Assembly: GCF_001027105.1 (NCBI RefSeq)
Contig: NZ_CP011526.1
Span: forward strand, 868,001-932,000
Source: Staphylococcus aureus
Lineage (GTDB): Bacteria > Bacillota > Bacilli > Staphylococcales > Staphylococcaceae
Reading direction: 5' to 3'
Length of the DNA stretch: 64,000 nt
In this document: positions 16,788 to 26,053 of the stretch, one piece after another
Layout of the letters: each line of letters starts with the position of its first letter
Numbering within the stretch: position 1 is the first letter of the stretch
Translations under genes and position numbers: made by a program
Notes under the pieces: generated by a model
Told to the model about the DNA's origin: nothing
Database searches by the model: none
What the model saw: the letters and a program-made list of their open reading frames with translations, nothing else

Positions 16788-17052
16788 TATAAATGTGAAA
16801 TGGTCATTCTTGAAATGACTCGGTCGCTACTGGCACAGACCGTTTAAAGTGTCACCACAACATGAACTGAGAATTCATATGACGTTGCTGACGAGCGACA
16901 AAGCTCTGTGTTCCTGGATGGGAGTAAGTTTGTGTGGTGGTGCATAACAAGTCGCTGAAATATTTGCGACATAATAAAGCATATTATCGGTTTTATTAAG
17001 TGCTAAAGGCACATCTTAACCACCCATACTAGTTACTGGGTGGTTGTTTTTT
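16780..17052 (+). ncRNA. Structured phage RNA of about 260 nt
   Basis: An extended -10 (TGTTATAAT, 16780-16788) overlaps the stop of the HTH gene; a start near 16795 is expected. The next 250 bases lack a sizeable ORF but are full of helices: 16802-16818 (GTCATT/AATGAC), CGGTC/GACCG (16821-16844), a long pairing of CACCACA (about 16854) with TGTGGTG (about 16936) enclosing ATGAA/TTCAT and GTTGC/GCGAC hairpins, then GTCGC/GCGAC (16951-16970). A 9-bp terminator stem at 17018-17026 with 17037-17045 and T6 ends it. It may belong to the prophage Spr RNA group, but I cannot name it. Confidence 0.6.
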
Positions 17053-17073
17053 ATGTTATATTATAAATGATCA

Positions 17074-17112
17074 AACCACACCACCTATTAATTTAGGAGT
17101 GTGGTTATTTTA
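17074..17112 (+). terminator. Second hairpin terminator at prophage end
   Basis: An 8-bp stem AACCACAC/GTGTGGTT (17074-17081 with 17099-17106) is followed by ATTTTAAT. It shares the AACCAC motif with the preceding terminator. Confidence 0.6.
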
Positions 17113-17614
17113 ATATATGAAGCTAAAATAACTACAAATGATACCATTTTTGATACCAAAAAATAATAACCTCAAAATATCGAGAGAAATAACTTCATTT
17201 TAAATCGCATTAAATCAATGTTTCTATAAAAATAAGTCCTTAAAAATTAGTTTTTTCAATCGAAATGGAAGGTAGTATTGGATAGCTTTAAACCGCGTTG
17301 TTAAGCCATTCTTGACTTCCGAAAATGGCTATTGATACCATTTTGATACTGAATATAACAAAAAGCCACATTACTGTGGCTTTTTTTGTTTTATAACTAA
17401 ATCGGATTGATAGATAAGCTTTGTACTTATTTATATCAGTTCGATTTTTTGATTGGTGTAAAAAATAATCATTGATGGTGGATAAAGCGACAACACAAAT
17501 ACAACATGATTGTGGCATTAGAGTGCTGGTCTTTATTAAATTAATTGAAAGCTACATCAAATATTCTTTAGATAATTCGATATTAGTTCGATTAAGATTC
17601 GTTGTATAAGTGAG
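17107..17614. other. Prophage-chromosome junction, no gene
   Basis: About 500 bases without a credible gene. They contain the TGATACC arm repeats and, at 17360-17385, a strong hairpin with an 11-bp stem (AAAAAGCCACA/TGTGGCTTTTT) and T7 that can terminate in either direction. A 76-codon minus-strand ORF (17288-17518) crosses both and has no ribosome-binding site. The attR core is expected in or just after this stretch. Confidence 0.6.
17139..17350. repeat. Paired TGATACC repeats, probable integrase arm sites near attR
   Basis: TGATACCA occurs at 17139-17146 and 17151-17158, and again at 17333-17340 followed by TGATACT at 17344-17350. Each pair has 11-12 bp periodicity, so both fall on one helix face. 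Short direct repeats of this kind are arm-type sites for tyrosine recombinases at phage attP. The second pair suggests that phage DNA reaches at least 17350. The crossover core itself cannot be fixed without attL. Confidence 0.5.
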
Positions 17615-17929
17615 TTAAAATAAGAAAACTATTAATAATATTAAGTTCACTACAGATGTTGCTAATGGACCATAAGTTTTAAAGACATCTTCACTTTTAT
17701 AACCAACAATCGCATCTAAAAATTGAACTAAGATCATTGCAATGGATATAGTTATCAAAAATATAGCACTATGAATGACTAAAGAAAAAATAGCTAATAA
17801 AAATAAAGGTAAGCTTCGACTAAGTGCATAATATGCATTTATATTATGGCTAGATGCACATGCTTGAATTGAATAACCTAAACTTACACTGGCACTGATT
17901 ATTGTAAATATTGCTAAAACAAAATACAT
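17615..17929 (-). CDS. Small multi-spanning membrane protein
   Basis: 104 residues with three hydrophobic segments (about 2-22, 36-70 as one or two passes, 86-104). GAAGGA lies upstream of the ATG. No motif or family is recognised. It is the first chromosomal gene right of the prophage and points toward it. Codon use and the clear ribosome-binding site support a real gene of unknown function. Confidence 0.65.
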   Translation of the reverse strand: MYFVLAIFTIISASVSLGYSIQACASSHNINAYYALSRSLPLFLLAIFSLVIHSAIFLITISIAMILVQFLDAIVGYKSEDVFKTYGPLATSVVNLILLIVFLF

Positions 17930-18293
17930 GTTAATCCTTCTTTCTATATTTGGATATAAACAAGTACTTGTCTAAAGTTATTTAAAAGATAATTAGAATA
18001 AATTTATGAGAAACTGGTTGTTATCATTATAATGGTTTCAAATGATTATAACTATGTCATAAACTGAATTTGTTGAAATTTTTCATTATGCAAATTTATT
18101 AATAACAAACAGCTCGAACTATAGCATCATTTTACTAATGAATGCATTAAAGTAACTATGACTAAAAATGCATATTAATTATCATTATTAAGACTATTAT
18201 ATATAATGAATTTTAACTGGTTTATTAAACGAGAACGTCGGGAATTAAGTAACTACAATAAAAATAAGATATGACAATAAGGAGACTACACGC
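17930..18293. other. AT-rich intergenic region between divergent genes
   Basis: About 360 bases. A possible promoter for the following gene is TTATCA (18179-18184), 17 bp, TATAAT (18202-18207). An imperfect inverted repeat lies near 18020-18050. Nothing else is supported. Confidence 0.35.
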
Positions 18294-19334
18294 GTGATCA
18301 TTGCCATAATTATATTGATATTTATTTCGTTTTTCTTTTCAGGAAGCGAGACGGCATTAACGGCTGCCAATAAAACAAAATTTAAAACTGAAGCTGACAA
18401 AGGTGATAAAAAAGCAAAAGGCATTGTAAAGTTACTTGAAAAACCAAGTGAGTTTATTACAACGATTCTAATTGGGAATAATGTCGCGAATATTTTATTA
18501 CCAACACTTGTTACAATTATGGCTTTACGTTGGGGGATTAGCGTTGGTATTGCATCAGCTGTTTTAACAGTTGTTATCATTTTGATCTCCGAAGTGATTC
18601 CCAAGTCTGTCGCTGCAACATTTCCAGATAAAATAACAAGGCTTGTATATCCAATTATTAATATTTGTGTCATTGTGTTCCGTCCTATCACATTACTTTT
18701 AAATAAGTTGACGGACAGTATTAATCGAAGTTTATCTAAGGGCCAACCTCAAGAACATCAATTTTCAAAAGAAGAATTTAAAACAATGTTAGCAATTGCT
18801 GGACATGAAGGTGCTTTAAATGAAATTGAGACGAGTAGGTTGGAAGGTGTCATTAATTTTGAAAATTTAAAAGTAAAAGATGTAGATACAACACCTAGAA
18901 TTAATGTGACGGCATTTGCTTCAAATGCGACATACGAAGAAGTTTATGAAACGGTTATGAATAAGCCATACACTAGATATCCAGTGTACGAGGGAGATAT
19001 TGATAACATTATTGGGGTGTTTCATTCTAAATATCTGTTGGCTTGGAGTAATAAAAAAGAAAATCAAATTACAAACTATTCAGCTAAGCCATTATTTGTG
19101 AATGAACACAATAAAGCTGAATGGGTATTACGTAAGATGACTATTTCTAGAAAACATTTAGCAATTGTGTTGGACGAATTTGGTGGTACTGAAGCGATAG
19201 TGTCACATGAAGACTTAATTGAAGAATTATTAGGTATGGAAATTGAAGATGAGATGGATAAAAAGGAAAAAGAAAAACTTTCTCAACAGCAAATTCAATT
19301 TCAACAACGGAAAAATCGCAACGTATCTATATAA
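18294..19334 (+). CDS. mpfB: DUF21/CBS-pair membrane protein, CorC/HlyC-like (MpfB-like)
   Basis: 346 residues with a GTG start after AAGGAGAC. Residues 1-160 form the DUF21 (CNNM) membrane domain with three or four helices, including SGSETAL near 16-22. Residues about 185-300 form a paired CBS (Bateman) domain, ending in a Lys/Gln-rich tail. The family mediates Mg2+ export or homeostasis. The C-terminal CorC_HlyC domain of full-length members (about 430 residues) is absent. From gene position I take this as MpfB of S. aureus; MpfA lies elsewhere. It is 13 bp upstream of the nitronate monooxygenase gene. Confidence 0.8.
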   Translation: MIIAIIILIFISFFFSGSETALTAANKTKFKTEADKGDKKAKGIVKLLEKPSEFITTILIGNNVANILLPTLVTIMALRWGISVGIASAVLTVVIILISEVIPKSVAATFPDKITRLVYPIINICVIVFRPITLLLNKLTDSINRSLSKGQPQEHQFSKEEFKTMLAIAGHEGALNEIETSRLEGVINFENLKVKDVDTTPRINVTAFASNATYEEVYETVMNKPYTRYPVYEGDIDNIIGVFHSKYLLAWSNKKENQITNYSAKPLFVNEHNKAEWVLRKMTISRKHLAIVLDEFGGTEAIVSHEDLIEELLGMEIEDEMDKKEKEKLSQQQIQFQQRKNRNVSI

Positions 19335-19347
19335 GGAGCGAACAGCT

Positions 19348-20415
19348 ATGTGGAATAAGAATCGACTTACTCAAATGTTAAGTATTGAATATCCAATTAT
19401 ACAAGCAGGTATGGCAGGAAGTACGACACCGAAATTAGTTGCATCAGTAAGTAACAGTGGTGGGTTAGGCACAATAGGCGCAGGTTACTTTAATACGCAG
19501 CAATTGGAAGATGAAATAGATTATGTACGCCAATTAACGTCAAATTCTTTTGGCGTAAATGTCTTTGTACCAAGTCAACAATCATATACCAGTAGTCAAA
19601 TTGAAAATATGAATGCATGGTTAAAACCTTATCGACGCGCATTACATTTAGAAGAGCCGGTTGTAAAAATTACCGAAGAACAACAATTTAAGTGTCATAT
19701 TGATACGATAATTAAAAAGCAAGTGCCTGTATGTTGTTTTACTTTTGGAATTCCAAGCGAACAGATTATAAGCAGGTTGAAAGCAGCGAATGTCAAACTT
19801 ATAGGTACAGCAACAAGTGTTGATGAAGCTATTGCGAATGAAAAAGCGGGTATGGATGCTATCGTTGCTCAAGGTAGTGAAGCAGGTGGACATCGTGGTT
19901 CATTTTTAAAACCTAAAAATCAATTACCTATGGTTGGAACAATATCTTTAGTGCCACAAATTGTAGATGTCGTTTCAATTCCGGTCATTGCCGCTGGTGG
20001 AATTATGGATGGTAGAGGAGTTTTGGCAAGTATTGTCTTAGGTGCAGAAGGGGTACAAATGGGCACCGCATTTTTAACATCACAAGACAGTAATGCATCA
20101 GAACTACTGCGAGATGCAATTATAAATAGTAAAGAAACAGATACAGTCATTACAAAAGCGTTTAGTGGAAAGCTTGCACGCGGTATCAACAATAGGTTTA
20201 TCGAAGAAATGTCCCAATACGAAGGCGATATCCCAGATTATCCAATACAAAATGAGCTAACAAGTAGCATAAGAAAAGCCGCAGCAAACATCGGCGACAA
20301 AGAGTTAATACATATGTGGAGTGGACAAAGCCCGCGACTAGCAACAACGCATCCCGCCAACACCATCATGTCCAATATAATCAATCAAATTAATCAAATC
20401 ATGCAATATAAATAA
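19348..20415 (+). CDS. Nitronate monooxygenase (2-nitropropane dioxygenase family)
   Basis: 355 residues from ATG 19348 after AAGGAG; a longer in-frame extension to 19243 overlaps the previous gene and is rejected. The FMN TIM-barrel signatures are visible: [13 protein letters not shown] near 31-43, QGSEAGGH near 172-179 (catalytic His), [10 protein letters not shown] near 213-222 and GVQMGTAF near 232-239. It detoxifies propionate 3-nitronate and other nitronates in the cytoplasm. It is probably co-transcribed with the CBS protein, and a strong terminator follows. Confidence 0.9.
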   Translation: MWNKNRLTQMLSIEYPIIQAGMAGSTTPKLVASVSNSGGLGTIGAGYFNTQQLEDEIDYVRQLTSNSFGVNVFVPSQQSYTSSQIENMNAWLKPYRRALHLEEPVVKITEEQQFKCHIDTIIKKQVPVCCFTFGIPSEQIISRLKAANVKLIGTATSVDEAIANEKAGMDAIVAQGSEAGGHRGSFLKPKNQLPMVGTISLVPQIVDVVSIPVIAAGGIMDGRGVLASIVLGAEGVQMGTAFLTSQDSNASELLRDAIINSKETDTVITKAFSGKLARGINNRFIEEMSQYEGDIPDYPIQNELTSSIRKAAANIGDKELIHMWSGQSPRLATTHPANTIMSNIINQINQIMQYK

Positions 20416-20420
20416 TCGAC

Positions 20421-20498
20421 CGCAATCCACAAAAGCACAAGCACCCCCAAACATTATTTTAGTGCTTGCCATTTTTGTGGATTGCGTTTCTATTTTAC
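20421..20498 (+). terminator. Long nested-hairpin terminator
   Basis: The outer stem CGCAATCCACAAAA (20421-20434) pairs with TTTTGTGGATTGCG (20473-20486), with an inner GCAAGCAC-type stem, followed by a T-rich run. It ends the nitronate monooxygenase unit. Confidence 0.8.
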
Positions 20499-20627
20499 CA
20501 ATTTAATCAAACGAAAACATCAAGCTGAAGATCGCCGAAAGATTTTAATCAAGCAAAAACATCAAACTAAAGTTCGCTGAAATGATTATGATAAAAGTTA
20601 TATGGTATGATGACATTGGTGATATAT

Positions 20628-21476
20628 ATGATAAACATCGGATTAACAGGTTGGGGTGATCACTATTCATTATATGAAGATTTAGAACGCCAAACCGATA
20701 AACTTAAAACATATGCTGGACATTTTCCGGTTGTCGAATTAGATGCGACATACTATGCGATACAACCGGAAAGAAATATATTGAAATGGATAAAAGAAAC
20801 GCCTGATACATTTGAATTTGTGGTCAAAATTCATCAAGCACTCACATTGCATGCAGACTACAAAACATTTGCAGATACAAGGCAAGAACTATTTGATCAA
20901 TTTAAGAATATGTTAGAGCCCTTACATACACAGAAAAAATTAGCAATGGTATTGGTTCAATTTCCGCCATGGTTTGACTGCAATGCACAAAATATCAAAT
21001 ATATTTTGTATGTAAGACAGCAATTACAAGCATTTCCAATGTGTGTAGAATTTAGGCATCAATCATGGTTTAGTGATGCATTTAAAGAACAAACATTGGC
21101 ATTTTTAACAGAACATCAAATCATTCATGCAGTAGTTGATGAACCACAAGTGAAAGATGGCAGTGTACCTTTAGTCAATCGAATCACAAATGAAATTGCG
21201 TTTGTACGTTATCATGGACGTAATCATTACGGTTGGACTAAGAAAGATATGTCAGATCAAGAATGGCGCGATGTACGCTATTTATATGATTATAATGAGC
21301 AAGAATTAATAGACTTGGCACAAAAGGCACAAATATTAGCACAAAAAGCTAAGAAAGTTTACGTCATATTTAACAATAATTCTGGTGGTCATGCAGCAAA
21401 TAATGCCAAAACATATCAGCGATTATTGAATATAGAATATGAAGGGTTAGCACCACAACAATTAAAATTATTTTAA
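20628..21476 (+). CDS. DUF72 (YecE-like) TIM-barrel protein
   Basis: 282 residues. I chose ATG 20628 because the family usually starts I(N/G)IGLTGW and a GGTG lies upstream; ATGs at 20607 and 20610 are alternatives. Typical DUF72 features are GLTGWGD near the start, FPVVELDATYY near 32-42, FVVKIHQALT near 66-76, CVEFRHQSW near 140-148 and a C-terminal IFNNNSGGHA. The biochemical role is unknown; the fold resembles endonuclease IV-type barrels. The next gene starts 13 bp downstream. Confidence 0.85.
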   Translation: MINIGLTGWGDHYSLYEDLERQTDKLKTYAGHFPVVELDATYYAIQPERNILKWIKETPDTFEFVVKIHQALTLHADYKTFADTRQELFDQFKNMLEPLHTQKKLAMVLVQFPPWFDCNAQNIKYILYVRQQLQAFPMCVEFRHQSWFSDAFKEQTLAFLTEHQIIHAVVDEPQVKDGSVPLVNRITNEIAFVRYHGRNHYGWTKKDMSDQEWRDVRYLYDYNEQELIDLAQKAQILAQKAKKVYVIFNNNSGGHAANNAKTYQRLLNIEYEGLAPQQLKLF

Positions 21477-21488
21477 GAGGCGACGACT

Positions 21489-22316
21489 ATGTTATTAACA
21501 ATTACATTATTAGTTTTAATCGGAGGTTTGTCAGCGATTATAGGGTCTATCGTAGGCATTGGAGGCGGTATTATTATCGTTCCAACAATGGTTTACCTCG
21601 GTGTTGAACATGGATTACTACATAATATTACAACACAAGTAGCGATAGGGACGTCTTCAGTCATTCTAATTGTGACAGGACTTTCTTCATCACTTGGATA
21701 TTTAAAAACAAAACAAGTTGATATTAAAAATGGTTCCATCTTTTTATTTGGACTATTACCAGGTTCATTGCTTGGGTCCTTCATTAGTAGATATTTAACA
21801 TTTGAGTCATTTAATTTATATTTTGGTATCTTTTTAATTTTCGTAGCCATTTTATTAATGGTAAGAAATAAGATTAAACCGTTTAAAATTTTCGATAAAC
21901 CCAAGTATGAAAAGACTTATGTAGACGCTAAAGGTAAAACATATCATTATAGTGTTCCACCATTGTTTGCTTTTATTACAACGTTTTTAATTGGTATATT
22001 GACAGGTTTATTTGGTATTGGAGGTGGCGCACTAATGACGCCACTAATGCTTATTGTATTTAGATTTCCACCTCATGTAGCTGTTGGAACAAGTATGATG
22101 ATGATTTTCTTTTCAAGTGTCATGAGTTCTATAGGGCACATTGCTCAAGGTCACGTAGCTTGGGGTTATGCAATCATTTTAATTATTTCTAGTTATTTTG
22201 GTGCGAAAATCGGTGTCAAAGTGAATCAATCAATTAAGTCAGATACGGTAGTAACATTATTGAGAACAGTAATGTTGTTAATGGGTATATATTTAATTAT
22301 TCGTGCGTTGATTTAA
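21489..22316 (+). CDS. TSUP/TauE-SafE family permease (YunE-like)
   Basis: 275 residues with about eight membrane helices in two homologous halves. Each half has the family glycine motif: GSIVGIGGGIIIVP near 19-32 and GLFGIGGGALMTP near 174-186. Members carry sulfite, sulfonates or other organic anions; the substrate here is unknown. In Bacillus subtilis the YunE gene also neighbours yunD, matching the next gene. The ATG follows AAGAGGCGACG. Confidence 0.88.
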   Translation: MLLTITLLVLIGGLSAIIGSIVGIGGGIIIVPTMVYLGVEHGLLHNITTQVAIGTSSVILIVTGLSSSLGYLKTKQVDIKNGSIFLFGLLPGSLLGSFISRYLTFESFNLYFGIFLIFVAILLMVRNKIKPFKIFDKPKYEKTYVDAKGKTYHYSVPPLFAFITTFLIGILTGLFGIGGGALMTPLMLIVFRFPPHVAVGTSMMMIFFSSVMSSIGHIAQGHVAWGYAIILIISSYFGAKIGVKVNQSIKSDTVVTLLRTVMLLMGIYLIIRALI

Positions 22317-22342
22317 TACAACTTTAAAAGGAGGACGTCAAT

Positions 22343-23662
22343 TTGAGGCTTACAATTTATCATACGAACGATATTCATAGTCATTTACATGAATACGAAC
22401 GCATTAAAGCATATATGGCAGAACATCGGCCACGACTTAATCATCCTTCTTTATATGTTGATCTAGGTGATCATGTAGATTTATCCGCACCTATAACTGA
22501 AGCAACTTTAGGTAAAAAGAATGTGGCATTACTAAATGAAGCAAAATGTGATGTTGCAACAATCGGTAATAATGAAGGGATGACCATTTCATACGAAGCT
22601 TTAAATCACCTTTACGACGAAGCAAAATTTATAGTGACATGTAGCAATGTTATAGATGAATCAGGTCATTTACCAAATAATATCGTTTCTTCTTATATTA
22701 AGGACATAGACGGTGTGAAAATACTATTCGTTGCAGCGACAGCACCTTTTACCCCATTTTATCGTGCACTAAATTGGATTGTTACCGATCCACTTGAATC
22801 TATAAAAGAAGAAATTGAACTTCAACGAGGTAAATTTGATGTATTAATCGTGCTAAGTCATTGTGGCATTTTCTTCGATGAAACATTATGCCAAGAATTG
22901 CCTGAAATTGATGTCATTTTTGGTAGTCATACGCATCATTATTTTGAACATGGTGAAATCAATAATGGTGTACTGATGGCGGCAGCTGGAAAGTATGGTA
23001 ATTATCTTGGAGAGGTTAATTTAACTTTTGAGGCACATAAAGTAGTACATAAAACTGCAAAGATTATTCCTTTAGAAACATTACCTGAAGTTGAAACTTC
23101 ATTTGAAGAAGAAGGAAAAACGTTAATGTCCAATTCAGTAATTCAACATCCAGTAGTGCTTAAGCGTAGTATGAATCACATAACTGAAGCTGCATACTTA
23201 TTAGCTCAAAGTGTTTGTGAGTATACACATGCACAATGTGCCATCATCAATGCTGGCTTACTCGTTAAAGATATTGTAAAAGATGAAGTGACAGAATATG
23301 ACATTCATCAAATGTTACCGCATCCGATTAATATGGTAAGGGTTAGACTTTTTGGTGTGAAATTAAAAGAGATTATAGCTAAAAGTAATAAACAAGAATA
23401 TATGTATGAACATGCACAAGGTTTGGGTTTCAGAGGGAATATATTTGGAGGATATATTCTTTATAATTTAGGGTACATTCATTCTACAGGGCGTTACTAT
23501 CTGAATGGAGAAGAAATCGAAGACGACAAAGAATATGTACTAGGTACGATAGATATGTATACGTTCGGTCGTTATTTCCCAACATTGAAAGAATTACCAA
23601 AAGAGTATTTAATGCCAGAGTTTTTAAGAGATATATTTAAAGAAAAATTATTGGAATATTAA
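22343..23662 (+). CDS. YunD-like metallophosphatase / 5'-nucleotidase
   Basis: 439 residues with a TTG start ten bases after AAAAGGAGGA. The metal ligands of the calcineurin-type phosphatase are visible: HTNDIHSH near 7-14, GDHVD near 42-46, GNNEG near 75-79 (family usually GNHE/D), SHCG near 172-175 and GSHTHHY near 195-201. The C-terminal 5'-nucleotidase domain runs from about 250. No signal peptide, so cytoplasmic, unlike exported UshA types. It precedes lipA, as yunD-type genes do in related Firmicutes. Confidence 0.88.
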
Positions 23663-23702
23663 AAAGTAAGATTATTGGATTTTCATTTGTCATGAATTTC
23701 GA

Positions 23703-23708
23703 TATAAT
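23703..23708 (+). promoter_or_regulatory. Probable lipA promoter -10
   Basis: TATAAT lies 38 bases before the lipA ATG, with TTTTCA 17 bp upstream (23680-23685). It falls inside an upstream in-frame extension of lipA, which also argues for the shorter start. Confidence 0.5.
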
Positions 23709-23745
23709 GTTTAAAGATACACTTAACAGGAGGGTATGTGTTGTT

Positions 23746-24663
23746 ATGGCGACAAAAAACGAGGAAATATTACGTAAACCGGATTGGTTGAAAATAAAAT
23801 TAAATACCAACGAAAACTATACAGGACTTAAGAAGATGATGAGGGAAAAAAATCTTAATACTGTATGTGAAGAAGCTAAATGTCCTAATATACATGAATG
23901 TTGGGGTGCACGTCGTACAGCGACATTTATGATTTTAGGTGCCGTATGTACAAGAGCTTGTCGTTTTTGTGCGGTTAAGACAGGTTTACCTAATGAACTT
24001 GATTTAAATGAGCCTGAACGTGTAGCTGAATCAGTTGAATTAATGAATTTGAAACACGTTGTTATCACTGCTGTTGCGCGTGATGATTTAAGAGATGCTG
24101 GTTCAAATGTTTATGCTGAGACAGTACGTAAAGTTAGAGAAAGAAATCCATTTACAACGATTGAAATTTTACCATCAGATATGGGCGGGGACTATGATGC
24201 GTTAGAAACATTAATGGCGTCAAGACCTGACATTTTAAACCATAATATTGAAACTGTTCGTCGCTTAACACCGAGAGTTCGTGCGCGTGCGACTTACGAC
24301 AGAACATTAGAGTTTTTACGTCGTTCAAAAGAATTACAACCGGATATCCCAACTAAATCAAGTATTATGGTTGGATTAGGTGAAACTATAGAAGAAATTT
24401 ATGAAACGATGGATGATTTACGTGCGAATGATGTAGATATTTTAACGATTGGTCAATATTTACAACCTTCACGTAAACATTTAAAGGTTCAAAAATATTA
24501 CACGCCTTTAGAGTTTGGTAAATTAAGAAAAGTGGCAATGGATAAAGGGTTTAAACATTGCCAAGCTGGACCTTTAGTACGTAGTTCTTATCATGCGGAT
24601 GAGCAAGTAAATGAAGCTGCTAAAGAAAAGCAACGCCAAGGTGAGGCACAGTTAAATAGTTAA
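23746..24663 (+). CDS. lipA: Lipoyl synthase
   Basis: 305 residues, the normal S. aureus length, from ATG 23746 with AGGAGG 12 bases upstream. It inserts two sulfurs into protein-bound octanoyl groups to make lipoyl cofactors for the 2-oxoacid dehydrogenases and GcvH. It has the auxiliary cluster cysteines Cys41, Cys46, Cys52 and the radical-SAM CX3CX2C at Cys68, Cys72, Cys75. The conserved RSSYHA motif near 289-294 holds the Ser that ligates the auxiliary cluster. It depends on Fe-S supply, and several Fe-S genes lie downstream in this window. Confidence 0.97.
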
Positions 24664-24685
24664 TATTTAACCATTAATAAGGCAT

Positions 24686-24775
24686 AAAGGCTTAGTTTGT
24701 ACAAAACGAACGTGTCATAGAAGTAATCATTATTTTTATGAAACACTAAAAGTATAAACTGAGCCTTTCATTGTC
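24686..24775 (+). terminator. Long-loop terminator after lipA
   Basis: A 17-bp stem (24686-24702 with 24752-24768, two G-U) encloses about 49 bases and is followed by CATTGT, a weak T-tract. It could be an attenuator before the YutD gene. Confidence 0.5.
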
Positions 24776-24792
24776 ATAGATAGGTGAAGAAT

Positions 24793-25176
24793 TTGATAAA
24801 AGTAGATCAACATTACTTTGAATTAATAGAAAATTATCGCGAATGTTTTAATGAAGAACAATTTATTGCTAGGTATTCAGATATTTTAGATAAATATGAT
24901 TACATAGTTGGTGACTATGGTTACGATCAATTACGATTAAAAGGTTTTTACAAAGATTCTAATAAAAAAGCAGAGATGAGTAAACGTTTTTCAAATATTC
25001 AAGATTACATATTTGAATATTGTAACTTTGGTTGTCCTTACTTTGTATTAAGACATTTGTCTAAACAAGAGGTTAAAAAGTTAATCGAAGAAGTTCATCC
25101 GTCTGATGTGATAGATGACGACAATAAACTTCAAGATGTGAAGATTAAGCCAACCATTCAAGATACTGAACATTAA
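24793..25176 (+). CDS. YutD family protein
   Basis: 127 residues. TTG 24793 is five bases after AGGTGA and gives the usual MIKVD start; GTG 24784 would overlap that site. Family pattern YDYIVGDYGYDQLRLKGFY (near 35-55) and CNFGCPYFVLRHL (near 77-90). The role is unknown, although the gene is conserved next to lipA in Firmicutes. Cytoplasmic, with no membrane segment. Confidence 0.85.
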   Translation: MIKVDQHYFELIENYRECFNEEQFIARYSDILDKYDYIVGDYGYDQLRLKGFYKDSNKKAEMSKRFSNIQDYIFEYCNFGCPYFVLRHLSKQEVKKLIEEVHPSDVIDDDNKLQDVKIKPTIQDTEH

Positions 25177-25178
25177 TA

Positions 25179-25252
25179 AAACCCTTAGCTAGATTGAAAA
25201 TGGGAATCATGCAATTCAAGCATGGACCTGTAATCTAGTTAGGGGTTTTTAT
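25179..25252. terminator. Convergent-gene terminator with large loop
   Basis: AAAACCCTTAGCTAGATT (25179-25196) pairs with AATCTAGTTAGGGGTTTT (near 25231-25248), followed by T-rich sequence. The A-rich left flank makes it usable by the minus-strand DUF3055 gene too. Confidence 0.75.
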
Positions 25253-25254
25253 CT

Positions 25255-25521
25255 TTAATGAATGACTTCATTTAAATACTCAGTAATTTCATCGCCTTCT
25301 TCAGCATTTACACCTAAAATATGAGCGATATAGCCTTCTTCTTTTAAATCATCAGTACCGATAATACCGAATTTATTTGTTTGCATATTAAGTACGAGTG
25401 TCTTACCATAATGTCTATTTGTATGGACTAACATCAAATCATATCGACTATGCTCGCCAACAAAACCAACAAACTGAACTTGACTCTCTTCGTTGTCATC
25501 ATATAAATACATATCAATCAT
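25255..25521 (-). CDS. DUF3055 family protein
   Basis: 88 residues; ATG at 25521 with AAAAGGAG upstream. The longer frame to 25635 overlaps the next gene's start region and is rejected. It begins with an acidic DNEE segment, then a compact beta domain (about 14-60) and a C-terminal EEGDEITEYL stretch. It is conserved in Bacillales near yut genes; the function is unknown. It is divergent from the DUF86 gene with a 97-base gap. Confidence 0.8.
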   Translation of the reverse strand: MIDMYLYDDNEESQVQFVGFVGEHSRYDLMLVHTNRHYGKTLVLNMQTNKFGIIGTDDLKEEGYIAHILGVNAEEGDEITEYLNEVIH

Positions 25522-25618
25522 TTTGTAGCGACTCCTTTTAAAAGTAGTAAAGTTAGTATAACGACAAATGAAGTATACTGCAAAATTATGATAATATATA
25601 AGTGAGAGGTGACAAGGA

Positions 25619-26053
25619 ATGTATTTTGTAGACAAAGATAAACTAACTCAGAAATTAGCCTATTTACAAGCATTAACTGATGATTATCATGAGAGCAAGC
25701 ACAATCATTATGCATTTGAACGCATTGCTCAAATGTTGATAGAATCATCGGTAGATATAGGGAATATGATTATCGATGCATTTATTTTAAGGGATCCTGG
25801 TAATTATAAAGATGTGATTGATATATTAGAACTAGAAAATGTTATTACTAAAGAAACACAGCAGGCGATTAATAAAACTGTCGGTATTCGTAAACAATTT
25901 ACATATGATTACACAGCCTTAGATATTAAGATTATCATGCCAATGTTTGATGACGCATTACCTTATTACAAACAATTTATTACAGAAGTAACGATATTTT
26001 TACATCAAGAAAATGTACCAGTAACAGCTTTTGGTAAAGGAGAAAATCAATAA
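25619..26053 (+). CDS. DUF86 / HepT-like HEPN protein with altered active-site motif
   Basis: 144 residues of the DUF86 (HepT, YutE-like) family, all-helical HEPN fold. The canonical HEPN ribonuclease motif is R-X4-H-X-Y. Here the matching stretch reads RKQFTYDY (about residues 92-99), so the His is replaced by Tyr while Arg and the final Tyr remain. No MNT nucleotidyltransferase partner gene is adjacent; instead the HAD gene overlaps its stop by one base. It is probably a housekeeping relative that is not an active toxin. RBS GAGGTGACAAGGA. Confidence 0.8.
   Translation: MYFVDKDKLTQKLAYLQALTDDYHESKHNHYAFERIAQMLIESSVDIGNMIIDAFILRDPGNYKDVIDILELENVITKETQQAINKTVGIRKQFTYDYTALDIKIIMPMFDDALPYYKQFITEVTIFLHQENVPVTAFGKGENQ

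Noticed and set aside
17288-17518. 76-codon minus-strand ORF across the prophage-chromosome junction
   Set aside because: It crosses the arm repeats and a terminator hairpin and lacks a ribosome-binding site.
18150-18200. Fur box near ATTATCATTATT
   Set aside because: Only about half of the 19-bp consensus matches in a very AT-rich stretch.
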